Shown piece by piece: positions 35,243 through 47,400 of a stretch of DNA of 64,000 nt (position 1 is its first letter; every line of letters starts with the position of its first letter). This DNA is from Blasia pusilla (lineage: Eukaryota; Marchantiophyta; Marchantiopsida; Blasiales), in NCBI GenBank assembly GCA_050084515.1, contig CM114272.1, positions 37,572,001 through 37,636,000 of the forward strand, given 5' to 3'. Under the pieces are notes generated by a model. The model searched no databases, had not been told where the DNA came from, and saw only the letters and a list, made by a program, of their open reading frames with translations. The translations under genes and the position numbers were made by a program.

Positions 35243-35375
35243 TTTAGGCGCTCGTGTGGAGCAGAGCAGAATTAGGCGCAGGAGAGTCTACTCCAGATTT
35301 AGGCGCACGACAGGTACCCCAAAATTAGGCGCTCGAGAGTGTAGTCTAGAATTAGGCGCGTAGGCGCACGAGAGC
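35243..35375. repeat. 27-bp minisatellite with TTAGGCGC core
   Basis: TTAGGCGC starts at 35244, 35272, 35299, 35325 and 35352 (spacing 26-28 bp), with an extra TAGGCGC at 35361. The unit is roughly AATTAGGCGC-C/A-CGAGAG followed by TCTA and CCAGA. It is a variant of the core seen elsewhere as TAGCCGC. Confidence 0.88.
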
Positions 35376-36208
35376 AACTCATCCACCTCTACTTTTTCTT
35401 CATTCCCTGCTTCTCGATTATTTGTGGTTCTAGTTTTGCCCAATCTGCTATTTTTTGGGCCGCTTAAGCTGTTGGATTCTATGATTTCTCTCTTCCTTTC
35501 TCCTCAGATGGACTGGCTTAGCCCAGATGTCCGATTCTTGTTCAGATCAATTTTGAAGCGATGAGCAGGCACTATAGCGGGCTTATGGTAGCGGATCTGA
35601 ACTATACTGCGCAATGCAACTGGTCTTGTGGAGCAGTAGTACGTCTCATTGATGAACGACCCCATTTGAAACATGTAATGTAGACTTTGGGACGATATTC
35701 TGAGTTTTGCAGGTTAGGTCGGTTGTCTTGCTCGTCCGTCCTGCATTCTCCGCTGGGGCTGGATTTCATTGACGAGGAGGAGTTTGGGAAACCGATGTCG
35801 GTCTTGGATTTGACTGCGTGCATTTCCCCTCGCCTCCAAGCCGATGTGTGAGAGGAACTTGAGCATAATTTGCATCGTTGGGACTAGCAACGGCGGTGGG
35901 AACAACAGCAAGAAGCAGAGCAGGAATTCGATTCCTGCAGCTTTCTTCACAGCCCCTCACGTCTTTCATGGAACCACCTGATCTCTTCCAATCCAGCGGA
36001 ACTCAATGAATTGTTGAATGTAGCAGTCAGTGGGGACTTCCTGATTTCAATCAATGGCTTGGAAGAGCAGAATAGTTCGGTCACACTAGATGAGCAGCAC
36101 CGGTTGACCGCATGCACGGATCAGAACTGACTACATAGTGATGCAAGCACTATAGCGGATTGAGAAGCTTCAGGTAGCAGGCAAGCAGTCAACGAATTCC
36201 GCAGGAGG

Positions 36209-37761
36209 ATGCTCTTCATTTCGAAGGTGGCTATGGTCAAAGCACTTGCCACTATGAAGCTAACACATGAAAGCGAGGAAACATTGGCAAATCTTGGAGC
36301 TATAGTCCCTCTAGTCAAGATGATGGATTTGGACAAAATTGAAATAAAGTCTGCAACACTGAGCGCTCTGCAAAACTTGTGTTCGATCCGATTGATCAAG
36401 ATTCACGTAGCTCAGGTAGGAGGAATTCCCGTTGTTTTACGCCATTTGTTCTCAGGATAGTATCTTGCCAGTTTGACGGAGAGTGCGGCCCCAATTTTAG
36501 ACCACGTACCTGCAAATGACGGGATGACATTCTTCGTAGATGGTGATGGTGTTCCTCTAGACGAGGGACAATTCAGAAATTTTTGTGGATCGATTGGGGT
36601 CCGCTTAAGCGAATGGTGTTCCTCTAGACGAAGGATAGACTGTAGAAAATCTTCTTGCTGTTCAAGAGAATTATGCAAGCCATCTTAACATTCGAAGACA
36701 TCTTTTGCATTGATTGTTGGGTTTAGTTGCAACCCCTGAGGCAAAAAAAATCAGAGGAAAAATGAGGAGCTTACAAGGAATAACATTACTATTGCCTCTT
36801 GTTGAGGGATCGGACCGTGAACTACGAGATTTTGTCATTCAAATACTCCACCATCTTTCAGGAGATAGTGGTTCAGAGGAGATTGCACAGCACATGCAGA
36901 ACCAACAAAAATTCCATATTCTTTTGCACATTCTCAATAGTAGCACGCAAGAGGATGTGCAGTGTAAAAGAACTGGAATATTGGGGTCCTGTCATCGCAT
37001 AATCCAGCTATCATCAGTAGCCCTGAAGGAAGCACAAGCGATACCGGCTCTTGTCAACTTGCAGACATCAACGATGCTTGAGTGGAAAGGTGAATGAAGT
37101 TGCTGTTGGTGCATTGGTCCAATTCACAGAACCATCCAATGTAAAGATGCAGCAGTCCCTGGCCAATCTGGATGCTCATGCTCTTCTTGTTAGATTGTTA
37201 TATTCTGGAACAATCAAGCGAAAAGCAAGAGCGGCGACAGCCCTCAAAAGCTTTTCTTTGAGCACTCCATCTTTAAGTGTACAAGCTATTACATGATGGT
37301 GGTGCTATGGCCAGAGTCGGTTACCAAAGTGCAAAGTGCATTGTGGTAGGTGTGATGTAAAGACGACTTTCTGTATAGTGGAGGCTGATGTTGTGGCTGG
37401 CTTGGTCGCCCTGCTCAATGAAGATCGAGGAGCAGCAGCCGAAGCTGCGGTAGAAGCTCTTGAGATTCTAGTCAATGAGGATGAGTTTCCGCAGGTGGAG
37501 CACTGCATTATTACTACAGCTTTTGATGCAATTAGTCCCATATTAGACATACTTACAGTAGGTACCCCTAAATTGAAAGAAAAGGCAGTAATTTTCTTAG
37601 AAAGAATATTTGTGGCTAAAGGGATGAAAGAGATATACGGGACTAGGTCGAGAATTCCTCTTGTAGATTTGGCGACTTATGGTCGTCACAGCGAGAAAAA
37701 GAGAGCTGCGAAAGTACTAGCCCAGCTAGAGTATATCCATGAAGTATCCACTTATTATTAA
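36209..37761 (+). pseudogene. ARM-repeat protein relic, PUB43/44-type C-terminus
   Basis: Plus-strand pieces in different frames together resemble the armadillo-repeat part of plant U-box E3 ligases of the PUB43/44 type. 36209-36460 holds an ARM repeat (ESEETLANLGAIVPLVKMMD); 36714-37097 another (ITLLLPLVEGSDRELRDFV); 37051-37296 another (ALLVRLLYSGTIKRKARAAT); 37336-37761 holds VAGLVALLNEDRG, LKEKAVIFLERIF and the C-terminal AAKVLAQLEYIHEVSTYY, close to the family's usual ending. Frames change near 36470-36700, 37000-37090 and 37290-37380, and GGTGTTCCTCTAGACGA is duplicated at about 36549 and 36614. No U-box is visible upstream. It is a truncated, broken gene copy; some frame changes could instead be unrecognised introns. 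Confidence 0.7.
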
Positions 37762-38880
37762 TGATGAAAGTCATAGTGCTGTCATTGTCGCCTGTTTGGG
37801 AGACTGCCACACATATGTGGGTACCTTTCTTGCCCATGACTTCCCCTCTAGTCTTGGGACTCATCAATAGAAATGATCAAGCTTGGGCTTTGAATCCCAT
37901 TCATTCTTCAGGTACGAATTACTTACTCATCATGATGATGGTGTAGTCCTTGAAAGCTTTGAGTGGGAAAGGCGACAAAGTAACATTTTTCTTTCAGCCA
38001 TCATAACTACAAATTGCATGAGAGCTTGAATCGGGGGCAGAGGAAAAAAGTAGATGTCTTAGATATGCTATGGCCTCCATGCTTTCATTACCAGTGATCT
38101 GTAACGCATGCACATGTGCTTTCATTTCAGACTCATTGCAATGCCGTGCCATTGAGCTGATCCTCGGCTTTTGGTTCCAAGTTCTGGTGTAGAGAACCTG
38201 GGAGCTAACTTGTGTGAGAGTGCTGGTTTAACAAGAAACAGTAAAGTGTAATAAGCTACCTTGAGTATGCGGTAACACGATTTAAAGCAACTCATTCAAG
38301 CCCCATACGTTCTCGATGATGACATTGCAAATTCACCCAATGAATCCAACAAATCAAGTGCAACAGACCATTTGACTCAGGTTCAGGGTGAACTTTCAAG
38401 TATCAGCTATTAGTCGCAGCCGCTTCCTGCGCCTAATAGGTGAGGAGTGCATTGCAATTATCGGAGCTCCAATTATTGCTCGGCTTCAGAATTAGCCGAA
38501 GGAGTGCTTGTCACACACCTTACAAATAATCTTTCCTTGGCTGTCTCGGGAAAATTTATCTCTAAGATAACATGACCCTACATGATTTTTTTAAGAAACG
38601 GAGAAACACCATCCGACCTCTCATAAAAAATCTAACCCTAAATGAGGCACCAAGAAATTGGTAGGAGGGCACTTGTAGTTTGTTTCCATATTAAAATTTA
38701 TGTGATTTCTCTTGAAACATGTACATATATTTGGACAAACATAAGTATGAGGAGCACTATCCATGAGGAACTTAGCCGCAGCCTTAGGAAGTATGCGGAT
38801 GATCGAGGAACTAGGGAGTTTCGACAACACTGGTCCTCGAGACTACTACTCTAAGTACCAGGAGAAGTTACTTCACTACG
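37762..38880. other. Intergenic DNA
   Basis: No coding region recognised. Isolated TAGCCGC-type motifs occur near 38410-38445 (TTAGTCGCAGCCGC, GCGCCTAATAGG), 38493 and 38773. Confidence 0.4.
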
Positions 38881-38884
38881 CGCG

Positions 38885-39115
38885 AGGGTCAAATCAATAG
38901 CCGCAAACCTCAGGTCAATAAGCGCACATAATCAGCCAAGAGCCGCAAGGGTCAGGTCAATAGCCGCAACCTTCGAACCAATAGCCGCAAGGGCAGGTCA
39001 TTAGGCGCAATTGTGGGCAATAGCCGCAAGTAATAGCTGGTACTAAACTACAAGTAGCCGGGGTGACGAAATTGGTCTGGTCAATAGGCGCGAGTGTGGC
39101 CAATAGCCGTAGTGC
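38885..39115. repeat. 21-bp minisatellite with TAGCCGC core
   Basis: Core copies start at 38898, about 38919, 38940, 38961, 38982, 39002 and 39021 (spacing 19-21 bp), then 39055, 39085 and 39104. The unit is close to GGTCAATAGCCGCAACCT, with TAGGCGC variants at 39002 and 39085. It lies just 3' of the MULE gene. Confidence 0.88.
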
Positions 39116-40677
39116 GGCAATAAGGATCCTACATTTTCTTTGCAAGCGAGTATTATTCATCTAGATTAGTCAGATATAAACATGTGCAAGGGGCAGGGAG
39201 GGAGCCGCAGACATACTACATGGACATTAAACATAGGCACAATATTTATTTGGACTGCAAATAAATGCAAGAATTCATTCAGCTTTCTCCATTCGAAGCA
39301 AAGCCCCAGCAAAGACAGTGTGGTCGCGGAAATCAATCTTACAAAATCAAAATGTCGAGCATTCTTCTCAACACATTTTTTTATTGGTGATATCAAGATA
39401 CATCTCTTATGGAAACATGGCATTCTTTGGCAGCTTCTTCCGCCAAGCTCATATAAAATGCCTCTTCTTCAAGGTTCCATTCACCATCAGTGCTAACGCA
39501 CCAATTCATGTCTAAAGTTCGGTGTTTAGGGCATCCCTCTTCTTCATCAGAGCCTTCTTCCTCTAACTTCACAGAGAGTGCTGAGTTTCCTCTTGTTCGG
39601 CGGGTAGAGATTGCTTCTACCATCCTCTCTCGATCATCTCCAGCATTACCTATACCTCCAAAAATTGTAGTACATCATGTGTTATCTCTGCTTCATAATT
39701 TTCATAAGTAGTACTCGGCATGTCAAGAAAATTAGCCGCCACCTATGTTCTTCCTCTGCGGCTCCTATCTTGAGTACCACTTGCACGACCGGCCAACACG
39801 TCTACCTTGAGAACCTCACACGTTTTCTTATTGTGGCCTTCTTCTTTACAATGGCTACATCGATGACCACCAATCTGCACATACTTCCGACCCTTTGATG
39901 TTTGGACAGGGACGATCCTCTCCCCTTCTTCCAAGGGTAGTGCTTCTATGATGGTATCGTCATCAATAGGATATGGGATTTCCTCTTGGCGTACCTCCTA
40001 TCCACGTATCCTACTAGGGATACGTACAATGCGATGCCTTCCACGCCTAACCGCACGAGGTGGAGGTCGACACTCCCAACGTGGTATTAGCTCATAACTC
40101 TTAACCACCGGGATACTTGTACTATAAATATGACGGATGTAATCATTTGTCCAGATGGGATCAAACAATTTTTCGGAGTCCATACGTGTTAGCAGGTCCC
40201 AAGCCATGACATGCGTACAAGGCCAACGAGTATCTTGGAATTCCAAGCAAGAACAGGTGCATTCAGGAGATAGCCAAACATGGAATTCTTGCCCGGTACT
40301 TGTTGAGGTGACAAGTGCATTGACATCATCAAAAGAAATGACATCAAATCCTTGACAAGTAGCCTCATTTTGGCGGTATCTCAATAGAGCATAACTCGTA
40401 AGGGATGATGCGTACTTCTCTGGATGGTAAGCTTCTAATTTCCACTCAGCGTAGGAATTCATCATGTAATTCCATATACCGCGTGCAATTGCAAGCGGAG
40501 GGCCATCTCTGATAGGCTTTATGGCAGAATTGATGACCTCCACTAACTTTGCCAAATCGTGGCAATGGAAAGGCACACCTTGCAAACCTCTCCGCTTTTA
40601 GGTCTCTAATGTAAGAGGCCGCATCTGCAACTCTCTGGACATGATGCCTTGCTAGCTCGTTAATCCACATATCATAC

Positions 40678-41017
40678 CTGGACCCATATGAAAATAAACC
40701 CACTCATCAAAGAATTGCAATGGAGGTAAAAAATTAAGCACAATGATACTATCATTAGCACCAAGAAAACAGAAAATAGCCGCCAACTGTGAGTTAGCAG
40801 GAATCTACTAATAGCCGCAACCACGTAAACCACAAGCGCCAAATATCTCAGATTAGCCGCCAAGAAGAAGATTGCATCTTGGTTCAAGTCCATAAGCGAC
40901 ATTCTTTGGCGGATAATAGACGTAGTAAAATAGCCGCCGATAAACAACGATGTACAAAAGAGAAGGTATGACTAAACGACCAGGGAAATTTGACATGGTT
41001 GGACAGACGTACTTTAC
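40678..41017 (-). other. Intron of the MULE gene carrying TAGCCGC motifs
   Basis: Canonical ends on the minus strand (AAG/GTAAAG to TCCAG/GTATG) link the transposase core exon to the MWINELARHH exon. It contains four motif copies: AATAGCCGCCAAC near 40775, AATAGCCGCAACC near 40811, ATTAGCCGCCAAG near 40852, AATAGCCGCCGAT near 40930. Confidence 0.7.
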
Positions 41018-42517
41018 CTTGCCTTTGTCCGAGCATACAAACATGCTATGAAATATTCCTCGGCCAATTTACCATACCGCGTCTTCACATTCTCTCGCAA
41101 ATGTTGGGCACACATACTGTGGATATTGCAGGGGAGAACTGTTTGGACAACATGGAGTAATCCTTTCTGCCTATCTGAGACAAAAACAACTTTAGGATTG
41201 TCGAGATCCGGTATTGCCTTCCTTAAATGGCTGCAAAAGCACTCCCACTCCTCATTACTCTCACGAGGACCAATGCCATTTGCCAATATGATGGTGTTGG
41301 CATTTCCATCCAAAATAGAGGCGATAAATATCTGCATGGGATATTTCTTGTTTTTCGAATGACAAGCATCTAACCCAACTACCTTTTGAGCAAAAGGGAG
41401 AATGAATTTCATGGATGATGGTGAGATGAACAATCTCCTAAAGATACCAAATCCAAACATCCCAGGTAGCTGTTGCTAATGGGTCAGATTCCTTCACGGC
41501 GTCAATGAACCCTGGTATCATATGAAACCCCGCTCCTTCTCCTCCATTCATCCAATCCCAACATATCTGTTTACATCTCCATCTAGGACAGTAAGAAGTT
41601 CATTTCTTGTAAGTCTGGAACATCACCTTCACTAACCTGCCCACAGGAATGTTTGGTTGGTTCACGACCCTGTCTGCTAATATTTTTGCCAGCCATTTTG
41701 CCTTATGAGTAGGCCCCCTCCATGTATGAATGTGACTAGGGCATGTGTGCTTTAACCTACAAACAGTTATCTCGCAAGAATCAAAGCGTTTGTGTCGTTG
41801 GCAACGCACTCTCCAATCACATCGTTCGTCCTTCTCCTTTGGGGTACAAATGTACCTAGCAAATTCTCCACATTTTCCATCTTTGGCCGCAGTTGTTATC
41901 TGGTTGGCTTCTACTTCACTGCTCTTGGGTCTACGCTTTCTACCCTTCTGCAAAATTTCTTCGGAGTGAACTGCAGGTTCATTGAAAGAATTTTTGAATC
42001 TCGGTTGGTGGGGCCTTCTATTGTGTTGTGGATGCCATGGTGCATTTATTCCTTCAGATCGTGTGGGGATTCTAGGATCTCAAAGCACCTGACTTACTCT
42101 TGGGACATATGGGATATCCATCGCTTGAGACCGAAAACTCTTCGCCCTCTCTTTATCATTGGAAAGTTTAGGCGCAAGAGGCTGAGGAATGTGCTTAGAT
42201 CCCTTTGAGTCATGCACTGAAATACCTACATTGGATTCTACCACCGCACGGGTATCCTTCACGTGCCTAACAGCTCTCTCATTTCCAAGAATCAAATTAG
42301 AAGTGAGGACGATGGATTCCACATGTAAGTTCCCAACCAATGCACTACCCAAATCGGTCTTGACCGCATTGAATTTAGCCGCCACTTCTGTCTCCCCCAA
42401 GCATTTAGCAGCATCTTCTTCAGTTCTCTGGGGTAAATTAGCCGGAAAGAAAGAGGAGGTACTCCCTTCATTGATAAGCTGGTAACACCAGAATTGGTCA
42501 ACACATTCCTCCAGTAG

Positions 42518-43520
42518 TGTCGCGACCCTCATGACCAAACAAGTGCCAAGCGGAACATCGGAAGAGTAGCGGGCTCACGCTAAGATGGTTTGCGCGTTGG
42601 AGTTATCTCAAAGAGGAGACAAGAGATGAGACGCGAACGAGGAGTCGCGTTTCAGGTGTTATGGTCGCGACTGAGAAACCTGGACCAAACGCGGAATGAG
42701 ACTTGAAAGAAGTCGAGTCTAGGAAGTGGGTTGCCAAAGGGAAGATCCGGATTTGGAACGCCACTAGCGTTTGAGAGTTTCCGACTGTATTTATGGCCAT
42801 AACTTTTAGCGCCGAGATGCGTTTGGAGCAAATAAGAGTGCGTTGGAAAGCTTATGGAGAGCCAGTCCAAACACACCAAAGATCGCTGCAAATGCATAAG
42901 CAGCGGCCGAGATACGACCCGAAAACGACTGTAAGTGGAGTCGGGTTGAGGGCCACAATGAAGGGCCCGACCCTCTTTTCCCAAAGGGGAGGGGTTATTG
43001 GAGAACCCCAGAAGTACTAGTAAGGGGGAAGGTCTCCGAGAGTGCTTGGAACCCAAACCCCACTTTGGGCGCCGCGGGGCGGCTCAAGGGCATGGAACGG
43101 AACGCGAGTTTGGGCGTTGGGTTGGAAAACCTGCACCAAGTCCATTGAGGCGATTTTAGACATCCCTCTTGGATTTCACGCCGCGACTCAATTACTTGGG
43201 TCTCGGTTCGGAACTCACACGAGGACCGTTGAACAGTTGGGATCGCTAGGCGTGCAAGTGCCGTTTCAGATCCCTGGACTAACCAGGAAGTCTGTTCCAA
43301 GTCTTGAAGGACTTGCCATGTTTTGGAAGCTAGGAACTAAGGAAGGTTGAGCTTAATGAGACGCCGAGTCGAGGACTCGGTGGGTTGGAACGCCGATTGG
43401 CCCAGACCCGACTAACGAGAATGCGTGTTTGGGTGCAGATCGGCGATGAGTTCGTGACCTACTGAACGCACGCTTCCGCAACACTAAAGATTGACGTTCA
43501 ACGAGAGTAGGGGCGCGACA
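42518..43520 (+). mobile_element. Solo LTR of the chromovirus family
   Basis: A complete 1003-bp LTR, TGTCGCGACCC to GGGGCGCGACA, inverted relative to the LTRs at 1840 and 8160 on the plus strand. The 5-bp direct repeat AGTAG flanks it (42513-42517 and 43521-43525). Solo LTRs arise by recombination between the two LTRs of a full element. It interrupts the MULE transposase exon; the minus-strand frame is open on both sides of the insertion. Confidence 0.93.
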
Positions 43521-43525
43521 AGTAG

Positions 43526-44410
43526 CCTAGATTCATTGCCCAAGGCTGCTGCTCTGGTAAGTACGGTCTATTGGGAATCTTTTTTCTTAAAAGATCAAGA
43601 GTGATGGAGGAGGAGGTCTATGGCGGAGGAGATGGAGGGACGTATAGAATTTTACTTTTAACTATTTCCATGGTGATCCAATTTTTTCAATCTAAAGCCC
43701 AATGTGTTCATCTTCTCAAGCTTGAACTTTGGGTTCTTCTTTTTTCCACTTAAGATCGAGTTTTCCAAAGTTCTTGGGATCTTCGGACCTCCTTCTCTCC
43801 TAAATGTGCTCATAGATTCATATACGTAATTTCAAACATAGCGCTCTCCTTATAGAGTGGGTTACCATCGGTTTAAGGGATTCCTATTGATGTTCTGGAT
43901 CTTTTGATACAGGCTGGGCCCAACATTACGAACTCATTCCCTCATAGCGGTCATTGGTGGGTGACTCACTTACTCCTCACATCCTCTGTTTTGGTGTTTC
44001 CAATTTCTTTCATAACTTTCTTCTGGAATGTCGGTTTTGGACATGTTTGGGCTTGTTTTGATCCTCTTGACGAGTTTGTTCTTTTGATATCAAGTAGGTT
44101 TTCTAGTTTTTCTTCCTTCTTGGTAGGCGCCTATTTTTGTGTACGGGTTTGTTTTAGGTCAAATCCTCCCAAAAGTCTTCCTTGCTCTTCCAACTCCTTA
44201 CCTTACTGTTTCGCCCCTACATATGTTTGCCATCTCCTCAAGGACGTTAGAAATTCATATTCTTGAGCCATCTCTTCCGATACCATACAAATCACTTTTC
44301 TTTTTCAATTTCTTTTTATATTTTTCTTATAATAACTTTCAATCATAAATTCGGTATTGCCTAATCTTCATCTCTCCATCTAAATTTCTTTTGGACGGAT
44401 TCCAGTACTT
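43526..44410. other. Leader region before the non-LTR element
   Basis: T-rich sequence without a recognised gene, apart from the possible MULE exon edge near 43526-43553. It probably includes the 5' untranslated region of the non-LTR element; the element's true 5' end could not be placed. Confidence 0.35.
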
Positions 44411-47400
44411 TTGTTTTGCTCATTATCCTCATGCTTTCTCCAAACCACATTTCATATGTCTTTTCGTGTCTTCGATGATTTGCCTACCTTTACTTCTATG
44501 TCATCAAAGATGGAGTTGGATTCTCCATCTACTCGTTTATCTGGTTTTACACGCCCTCCTACAGCCGTAACCTCTCCCCCTGGTTCATTTCCCCATCGTA
44601 GATCTCACCATTTTCCTCCAGATGCTAATACACCCATTACACTTGCTACATTTTTTCCAGATTCTCCTCTTCTCCCTTCTTCGCCTTGTCCTATTGAGCC
44701 TAATCTTGATCCATTATTACCGAATCCTTCTACTTTGTCATCCCCACATATCTCATCTATGCCCTTGCTTCCAACTCCCATCTATTCTACCCGAATCTCC
44801 CCTCTTCCTCCTCCTCCTTCCCCAACCTACTTACCCCCTCATCGTCGGCCATCACCAGCTCTTGCACCTCCTACCTCCTCTCCTTGTAACCCTTCTACTT
44901 CTCCATTTGTACCAAAGGTTCGTTGCATACCTTGTGGTAAGGAGTTTGCTCCTAATGGGATCAAAAGACATCAGCAATACTGTCAATCCATGCATGGGCC
45001 TTTAATCCCTAAACCGATACCACCTCCTACTGCACTCCCCACAATAATTGCTTGGACCTGGTTAAGCCAAATTGATCTCCTTCTCTCTTTCCATCCAGGT
45101 CTTCCTCGTCCTAGACTCTACACTCGCATTTCTATTGCTCTTCGCCCCATCACCCAACAAGCTTTGCTTTTCCCATTAGAAAGGTTAGCGCCGACCCCAC
45201 AGATATAAATTCTTGGTATCTCCTATTACTCTTCCCACAATGGGCTTTAGTCCTCCCTCCAAGGGGTGGTGCAACGGGTCAGCGTGAAACCTCCACACGT
45301 ATTCAACACTTTATGTCTGGGGATTGGGAGAATCTTCACAATGAGCATGTACTTCGACCAGAGGCCTTAGCTGTGGCTCATTCCACTCAACATGCCAATC
45401 ATGGGAGGCCTTCAATACAACAACGCCTTCGACGAAGTCTACTTTAGGGGCAGGTTGGTGAGTTTTCACGTGCAGCTCGAGCATTGGGTCTTCTTTCTCC
45501 GGCGGTTCCAGGTGCGGAAATAGTGGCTCTCTTAGAAGCTCTTCATCCTCCTTCAAGTGGCGATGCTCCATCTTTTGTGGAAGACTATACAGCGGACCTT
45601 GACTTGGAGCTTGACTTGGAGGTTTTCACAAGGGCTTTTCTACATACTCCTTGCTTATTAGCAAGCGGGCTATCGGGGATGGTTTTTGAGCATCTCCCCA
45701 ATTGCTTTATCCCAACAGATTCAGCAAGTGGCTTTGTCTCTCTATATAAGGTGTGTGCACATATGGTGGCAAGTCGTCTCCCATTCTCTATCTCTAGGGT
45801 CTTAGGGACTTGTCGTTTGTTGGCTAAGGATAAGCCTCCTTCAGGTGTGCGCCCTTTGGCTATTGGAGAGGTTTTATACCGCTTGGTTAGTCGATCCCTA
45901 TGCTTGCAATTTCGTCCTCACTTTAGTGCCCACTTATTTCCTCATCAATTTGGAGTGGCAACTCCTGGAGGTTGTGAGGCTGTGGTGCATGGGATTTGCT
46001 CCACTCTTGATATTCATCCAGATTGGGTAGCAATTCAAGTTGATGTAGCTAACACATTCAATTCAGTTTCTCGTGCGGCCATCTTTGAGGAGTTACATTG
46101 TGTAGGAGGACAACTTGCGAGCCTCATTCCATTTGTTCGCTCCTTCTATGCGTATGATACGCCCATTATCTATTCCCATCATGCTACTTTTGGGGAATAT
46201 AGTATTCTACAATCGGCTTGTGGCACACGTCAAGGTGATCCCATGGGGGGCCCACTCTTTGCCATTGCCCATTTTCGTGCCCTTCGAGTATCAACACAAT
46301 CATTTCCATCTTGTCTTTTCCCTTCTATTGTTGATGACACTCACATTATAGGTCCTCCTTCTGAAGTGGTTCTTGCTTATACCCATTTCGTGGAGCAACT
46401 CTCTTTCTTAAACCTTGAAGTCTAACCTAGTAAATGTGGAGTATGGTCTCCTTCATGCCTTCCCTCAACATTCACCCCACCTACTCCTGATTTTCCCATC
46501 TACATTGAAGGGGTTAGAGTTCTTGGGGTCCCAATTGGCTTCATCGACTATGTCTCAAAGTTCTTGGATGAGGCCCTTTTGAAAGACGTGGAATGGCTTC
46601 ATTTGTTACCTCCTAGGGGATCCCCAAGTCGCTTATGGGATTCTCTCCCAATGTTTTCTACGACGTCCTTCCTACCTTCTTCGCACTTGTCCTCCCACTT
46701 CAAGGTTCTTACATCGGTTGGCCTTTTTTGATGCTTCTATCTTGGCAACTTTTGGTCAACTTCTTGGCCCGAATACTTTTGAGGGAGAGGATGGTGTCTT
46801 TGCTTCACGACAAGCTATCTTGCCTATTTCTTTTGGAGGGGTGGGATTGTCCTCCACAGTTGCATCTGTTTGGCGGCCTTTTTGGGGAGTTGGGCGTTGA
46901 TAGCACCGATTCTGGCTTCAAGGTTTTTCCAAGGAGATACATCTATCTTGATGGATCATATTGCCCATGTAGAGGAGGGGGACTTGTTATTTCAACAACA
47001 ATTGAGATGTGCATGAGCTCTTCTTCCTCTTGCTACACAAGCAATTCTACCCCCTTTCAGTCAACTGATTACGTAAGGGCTTGATCGACTTCAAGAGATA
47101 TCTCCAAGATCTGCATCAAATCAACTTTTCCAGCATTCTTTCCGAGGCATCCTCTGACGCTAATCGAGCTCGTCTACGTTCATGTGCGGGTACCGGAGCG
47201 GGGGGTGGCTTACTGCAAATCCTCTTATTCTTCCATTTCGTCCTCCTCGAAGTATATTCTCGACAGCTTTGCGGTTCCGTCTTGGACTTCCCCATCCTTC
47301 TCTCTTAGGTGTGCCGAATTTTGTATGCGGGGATCCCATTGATGCCAAGGGTATCCATATTCTCCGATGTGCACATGGTGGAGAACGAACGGCCACACAT

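Larger units (their letters stand above)
39393..43553 (-). pseudogene. MULE (Mutator-like) transposase, broken and split by a solo LTR
   Basis: Minus strand. N-terminal region 42538-42098 runs in the same frame through a TGA (42082-42080) into a MuDR-type zinc-binding domain (41953-41600: CDWRVRCQRHKRFDSC, CRLKHTCPSH), then a second TGA near 41600 and a frameshift near 41465. The transposase core (41460-41018) shows VVGLDACHSK and VFVSDRQKGL, the first two acids of the DDE/D site, and AQHLRENV. A 340-bp intron (41017-40678, GTAAAG to CCAG) separates the next exon, with a frame change near 40585. A SWIM finger CTCSCLEFQDTRWPCTH lies near 40265-40215, and after a TAG near 39998 comes a CCHC knuckle CSHCKEEGHNKKTC near 39870. 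A probable last exon (39659-39393) is acidic. A solo LTR (42518-43520) splits the upstream exon. MULE/FAR1-type proteins bind and cut transposon ends in the nucleus; this copy is inactive. Confidence 0.85.

Noticed and set aside
36473-36688. An open frame covering the internal duplication in the ARM relic might be a separate small gene.
   Set aside because: It lies between two ARM fragments and contains a duplicated GGTGTTCCTCTAGACGA word; it is best explained as damage within the pseudogene.
38885-39115. The regularly spaced 21-bp units might suggest a CRISPR-like array.
   Set aside because: Units are short and degenerate, spacers are a few bases long, and this is eukaryotic nuclear DNA; it is a minisatellite.
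44622-45005. A 127-codon Leu-rich open frame overlapping the non-LTR element start.
   Set aside because: It is the shifted frame of the Pro/Ser-rich leader that carries the zinc finger; the Leu richness comes from CTT/CCT composition.
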